Positions 1-9,229 of a stretch of DNA of 64,000 bases are shown here, in pieces. The stretch spans positions 248,001 to 312,000 of the forward strand of contig NZ_LHZC01000057.1 of the NCBI RefSeq assembly GCF_001580615.1, written 5' to 3'. The DNA is from Acetobacter malorum (GTDB lineage: Bacteria > Pseudomonadota > Alphaproteobacteria > Acetobacterales > Acetobacteraceae). Under the pieces are notes generated by a model. It ran no database searches. It was not told the origin of the DNA and saw only the letters and a list, made by a program, of their open reading frames with translations. Each line of letters starts with the position of its first letter. The first letter of the stretch is position 1. The position numbers and the translations under genes are program-made.

Positions 1-1027
1 GCGTGCCTTCTGCGCGGAAAATAATCGCGCCTTCCGGCAGGATCAGCATGTCCGGGTCACCCGGCGCTTTGAAGTTGGCTGTGGCGTAGGAGTTCGGCCA
101 GAGTTCGCCAGATTTGTTGTCCAGCGTGAGTTCCGTGGTCACCGTACGGGTCGAGGCATTAAAGGCCGTGGCGGTCGCCAGGAATTTCGCCTTGAAAGTG
201 CGGTCCGGATATTGCGGGATGCTCAGATCGGCTTCCAGACGCGGAGAGATAATATCCGCATAGTCCTGCGGCACAGCAACGAACACGCGCATGGCATGCA
301 CATCCGCCACGCTGAACAGTTCTGTGGCATTCCCGTGAGAGTCCACATCCCCGCGCCCGGCGTTGACGTAATCCCCCACGTCCGCAAAACGCGATGTCAC
401 GATGCCATCAAACGGTGCGACAATTTTCTTGAAGCCTTCAAGTGCCGCAAACCGTTCCACGTCATGCCGTGCGGCTTCCACCTGCGCCTGCTGGGCCTCG
501 GCATTGGCGGCCTGCACGTCCACTTCCTGCTGCGAGACAGCCTGCGTGCCCTGCAACGCCTTCCAGCGCCGCGCCGTAATCTGCGCCAGCTTGTAGCGGG
601 CCTGAGCCACGTCCAGATTGGCCTTGGCGGCGGCATACTGCGCATCCAATCCCGGCGTGTCGATTTCCGCCAGAACGTCGCCAGATTTCACGACCGCACC
701 AAAGTCTTTGTACCACATTTTCACGTAGCCAGAGACCTGCGCGTAAATGGGGGCCTGATACCATGCGGCAATATTGGCCGGCAGCGAGAGCGTGCGGACA
801 GACGGTCCCGGCTGCGGGTAGATCACCTGCACGGCCGGTATCGCGTTATCCTGCGTTTCCTTTGCCAGATGCATGTAATGCGCCTGCCGCTGCACAATGC
901 CGACAACTGCCAGAATAATGGCGACGATCGCGACAATAATGATTCCGATCGTCCTTTTGCGGGAAGACGCCGCATCATGCTGTGTGGTCTGCTCCGGCTG
1001 GCCACCGTCTTCATGATACCCGCTCAT
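1..1027 (-). CDS. RND efflux periplasmic adaptor (HlyD/MFP family), 3' end outside window
   Basis: This is the membrane fusion protein that would link the adjacent RND pump to an outer membrane channel. About 342 codons are visible and the C-terminus lies beyond the left edge. A short cytoplasmic N-terminus is followed by one membrane anchor at about residues 27-46, then a barrel-sandwich (lipoyl-like) segment around residues 95-130 containing AQVSGYV and GDVLAEIDTPGLDAQYA, a helical hairpin, and a beta-barrel part reading GDPDMLILPEGAI near the edge. The ATG overlaps the RND stop codon as ATGA (1024-1027), so the two are translationally coupled. An outer membrane factor may follow to the left. 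The family call is firm; the substrate is unknown. Confidence 0.9.
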   Translation of the reverse strand, partial: MSGYHEDGGQPEQTTQHDAASSRKRTIGIIIVAIVAIILAVVGIVQRQAHYMHLAKETQDNAIPAVQVIYPQPGPSVRTLSLPANIAAWYQAPIYAQVSGYVKMWYKDFGAVVKSGDVLAEIDTPGLDAQYAAAKANLDVAQARYKLAQITARRWKALQGTQAVSQQEVDVQAANAEAQQAQVEAARHDVERFAALEGFKKIVAPFDGIVTSRFADVGDYVNAGRGDVDSHGNATELFSVADVHAMRVFVAVPQDYADIISPRLEADLSIPQYPDRTFKAKFLATATAFNASTRTVTTELTLDNKSGELWPNSYATANFKAPGDPDMLILPEGAIIFRAEGT

Positions 1028-4000
1028 GCGCCTTCTCCCTGTTCCGTCGTCGTGGTCGGCTTTTTTCGATTATGCAGCATGGCGAAAACACATGGCACAA
1101 ATAGCAAGGTTGCAACTGTTGCCACCAGCAGGCCGCCCATGACGGCTTTGCCCAGTGGCGCGTTCTGAGAATTACTGAGGGACATAGGCAACATCCCGAT
1201 AATCATGGCGGAGGCCGTCATCAGCACGGGGCGAATACGCTCAAACCCGGATTCAATGGCGGCCTTAATGGCGTCGCCATGTTCTTCCAGCCGCTCCCGC
1301 GCAAAGGACACCACCAGAATGGCGTTGGCGGTTGCCGTGCCCATGCACATAATGGCCCCTGTCAGCGCAGGCACCGAGAGCGTGGTGTGCGTCAGGAACA
1401 GGCTCCAGGAAATCCCGGCCAGTGCGCCCGGAAGGGCTGTGATGATGATGAACGGGTCCAGCCAGGACTGAAAGTTGACCACAATCAGCAGGTAGACCAG
1501 CAGCACGGACATGGCCAGGCCACCTAGCAGCTGCGCGTAGGCGCTGTTCATGGTCACCGCCTGCCCGCGCACTTCCAGCGCGGAACCATGAGGCAGGTCC
1601 GGACGGACCTCATCCACAATACGCTCCACCTCACGGGACACCGTGCCGAGATCAATGCCCTCGTTAGAGGCGTAAATGTCGAACACCGGCAGAATGTTGT
1701 AGTGCGAGACCTCACCTGGCGTGCCTGTCTGCACGATCTGGCTCAAACCACCCAGAATCTGCGGGTTCTGGCCGGACGGGTTGCCATCGCCCTTATCAAT
1801 AGGCGTGATTTCCAGATCATTCATGGTCTGCAGGAAGGTGGCCGGGGTCTGAATATCAATCAGATGCGAGACACCTGTCTTGGTATCCAACCAGTACACC
1901 TGCCCAACCTGAGAACTGCCAGAGAGCGACACCAGCGCGTTGTTCGCCACATCGGCTTCCGTAATTCCGGTGCCCAGCGCGTAGGTCCGCTGCGTGTTGA
2001 CCCGCAGGGTGGGCGTCGTCATTGGCTGCTGGACGGACACATCCGTCAGCCCCGTAACGTGCCGCAGACGGTCCGCCAGACGGTTTGCAAAGCGGAAATT
2101 CTCCGCAAGGTTACGGCCCGTAATCTGCACATCAATCGGGGACGGCAGACCGAAGTTCAGGATCTTGGCGGTCAGATCCCCCGGCAGGAAGGAAATCTGC
2201 GTGCCGGGGAATTTCTCACCCAGATTGTGGCGGATCATCCTGCGATATTCCGCTACGGGGGAGTCCGGGTCTTTCAGTGAGACCGTGAGGTCACAATCCT
2301 GCGTGCCGACCGTGGGGGTAGGAATATAGGCCTGATTAAGCGGGCTGAACGGCAGGCCGCAGTTATCGACAATACTTTCCACCTGCCCCGGCAGCGTGCG
2401 TTCAATCTCGTCATTCACCAGCTGGGAAATTTTGCCCGCTTCCGAGAGCTTGGTGCCCAGCGGTGCGCGCATGTGGATGGCCATGGTGTCGGAATTGATT
2501 TCCGGGAAGAAGTCCTGCCCCACAAAGAACAGCAGCCCCAGAGACCCCAGCGAACACACCACAAACACCGGAATGAAGGTGCCGCGCGTGGCGACCAGAT
2601 GGGTCAGCAGGTTCTGGTATCCGTGACGGAAGTCCTCAAACTTGCGCTCAAACCCCTTCTGGAACCGGCCAAAAATGGTTTTAGGCGCCACCGGACCATG
2701 CGCATGCGCGGCCACCTGAGCGGCCAGCATGTATTTCGCCATGGTCGGCACGAGGGTTCGGGAAAGGATGAAGGAGGCAATCATCGCAAAGATGATGGCT
2801 TCCGCCATCGGCATGAACAGCCAGCCCGCAACGCCAGTCAGCTGGAACAGCGGCATCCATACGATACAGATACACAGCGTAGAGACGAAGGTGGGGATCA
2901 CGATCTGATTGGCGGCATCGATAATCGCGGTCTCGAGATCCTTGTCCATCTCGAGATGCGCATCGATGTTTTCAATCATCACGGTGGCATCATCCACCAG
3001 AATACCCACGGCCAGCGCCAAACCGCCGAGGGTCATGACGTTAATGGTCTGCCCGGCCCAGCCCAGCCCGATAATGGAGCACAGCATGGCCAGCGGAATG
3101 GAGGTGGCGATAATGACAGTCGAGCGCCAGGAGCCGAGGAACAGCAACACCACAAGCCCGGTCAGGCAGGCGGCGGTCAGCATTTCCCGCAGCACGTCCT
3201 GCACGGATTCCTTCACAAAGGTGGAGGCGTCATTCAACACCTTGATGTTCACACCTTCGGGCAGGGTTTTCACGATACCGGGGAGCAGCTTCTTCACGCC
3301 CGCCACAACTTCGAGTGTCGAGGCGTCACCGCTCTTCATGACCACAATCAGAACGCCCTGCTGACCTTTGACCAGCACGAGGTTGGTCTGCGGCGGGCCA
3401 CCCTGATGCACCCACGCCACGTCCTGCAGGCGGACTACGGCATTCCCCACCTGCTTGATGGGCAGCATGTTGAGGTCATCCATGTCACGCGGGGAGGCGT
3501 TGGTCTGCACCATCCAGTCAAATGCGCCAATCCGCTGGTCACCCGCGGGGAGCACGATGTTCTGACTGTTTAGAGCCTTGGACACATCCACGGGCGAGAG
3601 CCGGTGCGCCAGCAGTTTAACGGGGTCCAGATCGACCATCACGTTGCCGGGCTGGCCGCCATAGGGGTTCGGGATTGCCGCCCCTGCCACGGACACCAGC
3701 GCAGGCCGGATAAGGTTGGACGACATATCGTAGATCTGTGAGGCCGTCATGGAGGTCGAGGAGACCTGCAACGTGATGACCGGCACAGAGGAGGCGTTAT
3801 AGGCCAGCACCAGCGGCGGCGTGGAGCCGGTGGGCATCTGCTTGATCACGGTCTGGGAGACCGAGGTGATCTGCGTCTGCGCCACGGCGGTATCCGTACC
3901 GGGCTGGAAGAAGATTTTGACAATCCCGCGGCCGTAATAGGACTGGCTTTCAATATGCTCGATATTGTTCACCGTCGCGGTCAGCGCACGTTCGTAGTAA

Positions 4001-4197
4001 TACACCACGCGGCCGGACATATCTTCAGGCATCAGGCCGGTATAGGTCCAGACCACGGCTACCACCGGGATCTTGATACTGGGGAAGACGTCAGTCGGTG
4101 TCGTAAAGACACCTCTGATACCAAACACCAGAATAAGAATGGAGAGTACCACAAAGGTATACGGCTTTTTAAGCGCCGTTACGACAATCTCATTCAT
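1024..4197 (-). CDS. RND family efflux transporter permease (HAE1/AcrB type)
   Basis: Inner-membrane proton-driven efflux pump of 1057 residues, the usual length for AcrB/MdtB-type proteins. It shows the N-terminal transmembrane helix (about residues 13-30), a first periplasmic loop, TM2-TM6 from about residue 340, a second periplasmic loop and a C-terminal helix bundle. The proton-relay aspartate pair is present in TM4 (Asp402-Asp403, motif GILVDDATVMIEN). The gene lies about 100 bp downstream of the sensor kinase gene and overlaps the adaptor gene by 4 bp, so a two-component-regulated efflux operon is likely. Drug, solvent or metabolite export are all possible; nothing in the sequence fixes the substrate. 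Confidence 0.95.
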   Translation of the reverse strand: MNEIVVTALKKPYTFVVLSILILVFGIRGVFTTPTDVFPSIKIPVVAVVWTYTGLMPEDMSGRVVYYYERALTATVNNIEHIESQSYYGRGIVKIFFQPGTDTAVAQTQITSVSQTVIKQMPTGSTPPLVLAYNASSVPVITLQVSSTSMTASQIYDMSSNLIRPALVSVAGAAIPNPYGGQPGNVMVDLDPVKLLAHRLSPVDVSKALNSQNIVLPAGDQRIGAFDWMVQTNASPRDMDDLNMLPIKQVGNAVVRLQDVAWVHQGGPPQTNLVLVKGQQGVLIVVMKSGDASTLEVVAGVKKLLPGIVKTLPEGVNIKVLNDASTFVKESVQDVLREMLTAACLTGLVVLLFLGSWRSTVIIATSIPLAMLCSIIGLGWAGQTINVMTLGGLALAVGILVDDATVMIENIDAHLEMDKDLETAIIDAANQIVIPTFVSTLCICIVWMPLFQLTGVAGWLFMPMAEAIIFAMIASFILSRTLVPTMAKYMLAAQVAAHAHGPVAPKTIFGRFQKGFERKFEDFRHGYQNLLTHLVATRGTFIPVFVVCSLGSLGLLFFVGQDFFPEINSDTMAIHMRAPLGTKLSEAGKISQLVNDEIERTLPGQVESIVDNCGLPFSPLNQAYIPTPTVGTQDCDLTVSLKDPDSPVAEYRRMIRHNLGEKFPGTQISFLPGDLTAKILNFGLPSPIDVQITGRNLAENFRFANRLADRLRHVTGLTDVSVQQPMTTPTLRVNTQRTYALGTGITEADVANNALVSLSGSSQVGQVYWLDTKTGVSHLIDIQTPATFLQTMNDLEITPIDKGDGNPSGQNPQILGGLSQIVQTGTPGEVSHYNILPVFDIYASNEGIDLGTVSREVERIVDEVRPDLPHGSALEVRGQAVTMNSAYAQLLGGLAMSVLLVYLLIVVNFQSWLDPFIIITALPGALAGISWSLFLTHTTLSVPALTGAIMCMGTATANAILVVSFARERLEEHGDAIKAAIESGFERIRPVLMTASAMIIGMLPMSLSNSQNAPLGKAVMGGLLVATVATLLFVPCVFAMLHNRKKPTTTTEQGEGA

Positions 4198-4299
4198 ACG
4201 TGACAGCCCCTGCCGACACGTCTAAACGCCAGCATCCAGATAAATCGCTCATATCAACTTGGATACAGATATCCCCCCTGAGCGCCAATAAAAATGCTT

Positions 4300-5685
4300 T
4301 TAATCTGGAACTCTCAGGCCATGTTGTAACAGAAAAATAACACGAAATCGTGTCCCGTGCCCATCGGGGCCGGCATCAATTTCCACCGTGGCGTCATGCA
4401 GATGCGCAATGGCTGAAACAAGGCTGAGCCCCAGCCCGCTGCCCGGCACATGCCGGCTTTTGTCTGAGCGGTAAAAGCGGGAAAGCACGGCACCCCGCTC
4501 TTCCGGCGCAATGCCAATCCCGGTGTCCGTTACCGTCAGACAGACCGCTCCGGCCTGACGGCTCACACTCACCGTCACCTCCCCGCCCTCCGGCGTGAAT
4601 TTGATGGCGTTATCGACCAGATTGACCAGCAGTTCGATCAGCAGATGCCGGTCTCCGTCCAGACAGACCGGCACGGCGGTGGGCTGCATGACCAGCGTCA
4701 CCCCCTCGGTCTCCGCAATCGGCTCATAGAGATCAACCACGTCGGCACCAAGCTCATTCAGGTTCACTGTCCCAAACCCGGCGCGGCGGCGGCTGCTTTC
4801 CAGCTCCGCAATGCGCAGCAGGGCGGTGATAATGCCCAGACACTGGTCCAGATTAGCCACGGCCCCGCTGACAGCCTCTTCCAGCGCCTCGCGCTCACCG
4901 CCGGAGGTCAACGCCCGCTCCAGCTTGGCCCGCACGCGGGAGAGCGGTGTGCGGAGGTCATGCGCAATATCGTTGCCGACCTCCCGCATCCCGTCCATCA
5001 GGTGCTCCAGCCGGTCCAGCATGCGGTTCACACTGCCTGCCAGACGCTCCAGATCATCCCGTTCCTTCCCGGCAGGGAGACGTTCATGGATATCCCCGGC
5101 CATGATCAGATCAATGGCCTCGTGCATTTCCTTCACCCGGAACAGGGCGCGGCGGCTCAGCACCACCCCCAGCAAAAGCGCGAATAACAGGGTGGGAATG
5201 GCGGCAACCACTGTGGCATGCCGCAGCATCAGCTTCTGTTCCGCCAGCAGATGGAAGCTGCGCCCCAGCACCAGAATCGTGCCGTCGGGCAAGGTCTCAG
5301 CCAGCAGGCGCAGCGGATAGGCAGCACCTTCTTCCGGGTAGATTTCGATATTATGCGGCTTGCCGTCCGCCACCAGCCCTTTGGGCCATGCGTGCAGATC
5401 CCCCGCAATCAGGGCATGACTGGCGTCAAACAGTCCCGCGCTGCTGATCACCAGCCGCAGATCATCCGTTGCGCGTTTGCGGATGACATATTCCAGATGT
5501 TCCGGCGTCATCTGCGCCAGCAAATGGGCCTCGCCGCGCAGCAGTTCGGTCGAGCGGCGGGATTCCACCGCTTCCATCTGGGTGTAAACCAGCCCGAACT
5601 GCATCACCATCACGCCACCCATGGCGGCCACAGCAGCCAGCGTGAGGCGGAAAGTCGCGGTGCGGAATAGCTCAGTCAGGAACAC
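4300..5685 (-). CDS. Two-component sensor histidine kinase
   Basis: Membrane-bound sensor kinase of 461 residues. TM1 lies at about 12-34, a periplasmic sensor region at about 36-150, and TM2 at about 157-178. A HAMP linker (about 180-232) leads into a HisKA domain with phospho-acceptor His242 in DIAHDLRTPLSR. The HATPase_c domain has its N-box around residues 355-363 (NLVDNAIKF), G1 at 387-392 (DTGIGI) and G2 at 415-420 (GSGLGL). Its start overlaps the end of the response regulator gene by 14 bp, which marks a cognate pair. The RND-adaptor genes directly downstream on the same strand are the likely targets; that link is inferred from position. Confidence 0.95.
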   Translation of the reverse strand: MFLTELFRTATFRLTLAAVAAMGGVMVMQFGLVYTQMEAVESRRSTELLRGEAHLLAQMTPEHLEYVIRKRATDDLRLVISSAGLFDASHALIAGDLHAWPKGLVADGKPHNIEIYPEEGAAYPLRLLAETLPDGTILVLGRSFHLLAEQKLMLRHATVVAAIPTLLFALLLGVVLSRRALFRVKEMHEAIDLIMAGDIHERLPAGKERDDLERLAGSVNRMLDRLEHLMDGMREVGNDIAHDLRTPLSRVRAKLERALTSGGEREALEEAVSGAVANLDQCLGIITALLRIAELESSRRRAGFGTVNLNELGADVVDLYEPIAETEGVTLVMQPTAVPVCLDGDRHLLIELLVNLVDNAIKFTPEGGEVTVSVSRQAGAVCLTVTDTGIGIAPEERGAVLSRFYRSDKSRHVPGSGLGLSLVSAIAHLHDATVEIDAGPDGHGTRFRVIFLLQHGLRVPD

Positions 5686-6424
5686 GCAGCAGAAATCCTG
5701 TGCCGCGAATGCTACGGATCAACGGCTCTTCTCCCGGTGCATCCACCTTGCGGCGCAGCTTGCCGATATGCACATCCACCAGATTGGTGCGCGGAATAAA
5801 GCGATACTGCCAGACATCTTCCAGCATCATGGAGCGGGTCAGCACCTGCCCCGGCCTGCGCATGAGATATTCCAGCAGACGAAATTCACGCGGCAGCAGT
5901 TCAATCTCCCGGCCATCCCGCCAGACGCGGCGCTCGATCAGATCCATGGAGAGCGGCCCCACCCGCAACTGGGTGCTGCGGGTATCATCCGGGCGGCGCA
6001 GCAGGGCTTCCACCCGCGCCATCAGCTCTTCCATGGCGAAGGGCTTGGTCAGGTAGTCATCACCACCCGCTTTCAGGCCGGTTACGCGGTCATCCACTGC
6101 TGAGAGCGCGGACAGCACCAGCACCGGCGTGCGGATGCCGCGCTGGCGCACCGCCTCAATCACGCTCAGGCCATCCATCCCCGGCAACAGGCGATCCACC
6201 ACCATGACGTGCGCCTCACCCGTAAGGGCTGCCGTAAGACCAGCATCGCCGGTTTCCTCGTGCCGCACCTCAAAACCATGGGTCATCAGTTCGCCCACAA
6301 TTTCCTCGGCAATCGCGCTGTCATCTTCTATCAGCAGCACAATACCTCTGGAGTGCTCGGGGCCTCTGGACTGGCCGGGCTGTGCTGTATCCGGATCTGT
6401 GTTCAGTGCTGTCTCTTCCGTCAT
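5672..6424 (-). CDS. OmpR/PhoB-family response regulator
   Basis: DNA-binding response regulator of 250 residues. A poorly conserved N-terminal extension of about 25 residues precedes a receiver domain with acidic pair Asp34-Asp35, phospho-acceptor Asp77 (VMVVDRLLPGMDG) and conserved Lys127 (LTKPF). A winged-helix output domain occupies about residues 150-248 and ends with the typical RGTGFLL strand. The start codon overlaps the rmuC stop as ATGA, and the end overlaps the kinase gene. It probably controls the RND pump and perhaps its own operon. The long N-terminus could mean the true start is an internal codon nearer residue 26. Confidence 0.95.
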   Translation of the reverse strand: MTEETALNTDPDTAQPGQSRGPEHSRGIVLLIEDDSAIAEEIVGELMTHGFEVRHEETGDAGLTAALTGEAHVMVVDRLLPGMDGLSVIEAVRQRGIRTPVLVLSALSAVDDRVTGLKAGGDDYLTKPFAMEELMARVEALLRRPDDTRSTQLRVGPLSMDLIERRVWRDGREIELLPREFRLLEYLMRRPGQVLTRSMMLEDVWQYRFIPRTNLVDVHIGKLRRKVDAPGEEPLIRSIRGTGFLLRVPD

Positions 6425-7701
6425 AACTGTCCTGATGCTGTTTTCCCCGGTTCAGGGCCAGTAAATTCCATTTCAGGATTAAGCGCCACGTCTTCCGTCT
6501 CCGGGGCATCCAGTTCGCGCAGACGGCGGCTGACCACACGGGTTCGTCTGCGGGCTTCCTCAATGGAGGTTGACATGGCCTGCGCGTTCCGCGCCAGTTT
6601 TTCCAGCACGCCATCCATGCGGATCATTTCCTGCCGGGTGGCCCCCAGCAGGCGGGCAATGGTTTCCGTCCGGTCTTCCAGCGCCAGCGTCACATAGCCC
6701 AGATGCACCGTGCGCAGCAGCGCGGGCATGAGGGCTGGTCCCATAATCATCACCCTGCAGGTGCGGCCCACTTCATCAATCAGGCCGGGGATACGGGCGG
6801 CTTCTGCATAAAGGCCGTCGGTGGGCAGATACAGCACGGCAAATTCCACCGTGCGGGGCGGATGGATATATTTGGTCGCGATTTTCCGCGCTTCCATCCG
6901 CAGCGTGCTTTCCAGAGATTTGCGGGCGGCTTTCTCGCCCACTGCATCGCCCTCATCCACCGCATTCAACAGGCGCTCGTAGGCTTCTGTCGGGAATTTG
7001 CTATCCACTGGCAGCACCGGCGGTGTGCTGGAGCGCACCGGCATACGGATGGCAAATTCCACCACATCATTCCCCGGCCCCAGACGCACGTTCGATTCGT
7101 AAGAGCCTTCCGGCAGCACATCATCCAGAATGGCCTTGAGCTGCGCTTCCCCCCAACCACCACGGGTCTTCACGTTGCCGAACAGCCGCTTGAGGTCGCT
7201 GATCTGCGCCGTCATGGCCCGCACCTCGCCCATGGCCTTCTGCATGGCGCTGAACTGCTCCAGCACACGCTGGAAGGAGGTTTGCATCTGCCGTTCCACG
7301 GCCTCATGCAGCTGGTCCGTCACCGCTACGCGGATGGCGGACAACTGGCGGGCGGAGGTTTCCGCCATCTCCCGCAGTGCTTCGGCCTGAGCCGCCCGCA
7401 CTTCAGCCTGCTCCCGCCCCATACTGCCCGCCATACCCGCCAGACGTTCGGCCAGTTCGGTGCGCACCTGCTCAATGCGCCCGGTCATCACGCGTTCCAG
7501 TTCCGACAGGTGCGTTCTCTGATGCGCGGCTTCCGTCCGGGCGGCGGCTGTTTCCTGCTCCACCAGCACATAAAGCCGGGCCAGCAGGTCCGTATCTGCC
7601 CCGCCCTGCCCTTTGCGGCCGCCAGCCAGCAGCCAGGCCAGTAGAGCCCCAACCGCCAGTGCTCCCAGAGCCACAACAACCAGCATTATTCCATCATCCA
7701 T
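6421..7701 (-). CDS. rmuC: DNA recombination protein RmuC
   Basis: RmuC-family protein of 426 residues, associated in E. coli with limiting recombination at inverted repeats. It has an N-terminal membrane helix (about 6-27), a long Ala/Glu/Arg-rich coiled coil (about 35-165), then the conserved nuclease-like RmuC domain beginning at TRGGWGEAQLKAILDDVLP near residue 179 and running to about 385. It is the first gene of a minus-strand set overlapping the two-component regulator genes, which is an unusual partner. Whether the shared transcription is functional is unknown. The family assignment is clear. Confidence 0.93.
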   Translation of the reverse strand: MDDGIMLVVVALGALAVGALLAWLLAGGRKGQGGADTDLLARLYVLVEQETAAARTEAAHQRTHLSELERVMTGRIEQVRTELAERLAGMAGSMGREQAEVRAAQAEALREMAETSARQLSAIRVAVTDQLHEAVERQMQTSFQRVLEQFSAMQKAMGEVRAMTAQISDLKRLFGNVKTRGGWGEAQLKAILDDVLPEGSYESNVRLGPGNDVVEFAIRMPVRSSTPPVLPVDSKFPTEAYERLLNAVDEGDAVGEKAARKSLESTLRMEARKIATKYIHPPRTVEFAVLYLPTDGLYAEAARIPGLIDEVGRTCRVMIMGPALMPALLRTVHLGYVTLALEDRTETIARLLGATRQEMIRMDGVLEKLARNAQAMSTSIEEARRRTRVVSRRLRELDAPETEDVALNPEMEFTGPEPGKTASGQL

Positions 7702-7845
7702 CCGTGATCCGTCTCATTTTCTCTCGGCAGGAAGGCCGGTTCGTGCTGATCTGGTTCCAGAAATAAATTATGACGCCAATGCAACGAAGAGCCTGTATAC
7801 AACATCCTTCAGGTTTGCCGCGCTGCTACAGCGTTGACAAGAATA

Positions 7846-9168
7846 ATGAACAAACCGGGAAATACCCTTTTCGCCATGTCTCATCCTACAACTGCTTCTG
7901 CCCCCTCCGGCTCCTCCCGCGCGCACCTGTTTTATATTCAGGTGATTATTGCGGTTATTGCGGGCATTCTTGTGGGCGCCTTTTTCCCCAACATCGGTGC
8001 GGCCCTCCGCCCGCTGGGAGATGGGTTTGTCAAACTCATCAAGATGGTCATCGCCCCCGTCATTTTTCTGACCGTCTGCACCGGCATTGCCGGGATGGCG
8101 GACCTCAAGCAGACGGGCCGCGTGGCGGGAAAGGCCATGGCCTATTTCCTGTGTTTTTCTACACTGGCGCTCATTGTCGGCATGCTGGTGGCCAATATCG
8201 CCCGCCCCGGCGCCGGGCTTCATATCAAGCCTGCCTCGCTGGATACCGGCTCCGTCGCCACGTTTGTGAATGAAGCACATTCCCACTCCTTTACGGAGTT
8301 CCTGATGCGCATCATCCCCAGCACCACTGCCGGAGCCTTCACATCGGGCGAGATTTTGCAGGTGCTGCTGATTGCCATCCTGTTTGGCGTCAGCCTCGCG
8401 CAGATGGGTGAGAGCGGGCAGAAAGTCCTTACCCTGTTCCGTAATCTGACGGAGCTGGTCTTCGGCGTGGTGCGTCTGGTGATGTATGTCGCCCCCATCG
8501 GGGCCTTTGGTGCCATGGCCTTTACGGTGGGCAAGTTTGGCGTGGCGTCCATCGGGCATCTGGTCGGGCTGGTTCTGGCGTTCTATCTGACGGCCATTCT
8601 GTTCGTCTGCGGTATTCTGGGTCTGGTGACGCGCATGATGGGCTTCAGCATTTTTCGGCTGCTGGCCTATATCAAGGAAGAACTGCTGATTGTTCTGGGC
8701 ACCAGTTCCTCGGAATCTGCGCTGCCGGGGCTGATTGCCAAGCTGGAAAACGCCGGCTGCCCGCAGGGGATTGTCGGGCTGGTGGTGCCCATGGGCTACT
8801 CCTTCAATCTGGACGGCACCAATATTTACATGACCCTCGCCGCCCTGTTCATCGCACAGGCGACCGATGTGCATCTGGGCCTTGGGGAACAAATCGCCCT
8901 TCTGCTTGTTGCTATGGTGAGTTCCAAAGGTGCGGCCGGTGTGACAGGGGCCGGGTTTATCACGCTGGCAGCGACACTGTCCGTTGTCCCCAGCGTGCCT
9001 GTTGGTGGCATGGCGCTTATTCTGGGGATTGATCGCTTCATGTCGGAATGTCGTTCCCTGACCAATCTGGTCGGCAATGCGGTTGCAGCCATTGTTATCT
9101 CCCGCTGGGAAAATTCTTTGGATACAGAGCAACTCCACCAAGCCCTGAGCGGAAAAACAGACGCCTGA
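7846..9168 (+). CDS. dctA: C4-dicarboxylate:cation symporter DctA
   Basis: Inner-membrane carrier of the DAACS family (Glt_Ph fold) for succinate, fumarate and malate uptake, about 440 residues. It closely follows E. coli Dct[21 protein letters not shown], the serine-rich hairpin [41 protein letters not shown] and the binding-site helix [19 protein letters not shown]. The start is uncertain. An in-frame TTG lies at 7834, ATG at 7846, and another ATG at 7876 would begin at MSHPTTA; none has a strong ribosome binding site. The KgtP-like gene follows after 61 bp on the same strand, so the two may be co-transcribed for organic acid uptake. Confidence 0.95.
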   Translation: MNKPGNTLFAMSHPTTASAPSGSSRAHLFYIQVIIAVIAGILVGAFFPNIGAALRPLGDGFVKLIKMVIAPVIFLTVCTGIAGMADLKQTGRVAGKAMAYFLCFSTLALIVGMLVANIARPGAGLHIKPASLDTGSVATFVNEAHSHSFTEFLMRIIPSTTAGAFTSGEILQVLLIAILFGVSLAQMGESGQKVLTLFRNLTELVFGVVRLVMYVAPIGAFGAMAFTVGKFGVASIGHLVGLVLAFYLTAILFVCGILGLVTRMMGFSIFRLLAYIKEELLIVLGTSSSESALPGLIAKLENAGCPQGIVGLVVPMGYSFNLDGTNIYMTLAALFIAQATDVHLGLGEQIALLLVAMVSSKGAAGVTGAGFITLAATLSVVPSVPVGGMALILGIDRFMSECRSLTNLVGNAVAAIVISRWENSLDTEQLHQALSGKTDA

Positions 9169-9229
9169 AGCAGCCGCCCTCCCCTTCTTTTCAGCCTTTA
9201 AAAGCCTCTTATCAGATGCGAGATTTTAC

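Noticed and set aside
7834..7845. TTG start for DctA, and TTGACA as a -35 element
   Set aside because: The ATG four codons downstream is more plausible as a start, and no -10 lies at a suitable distance from TTGACA.
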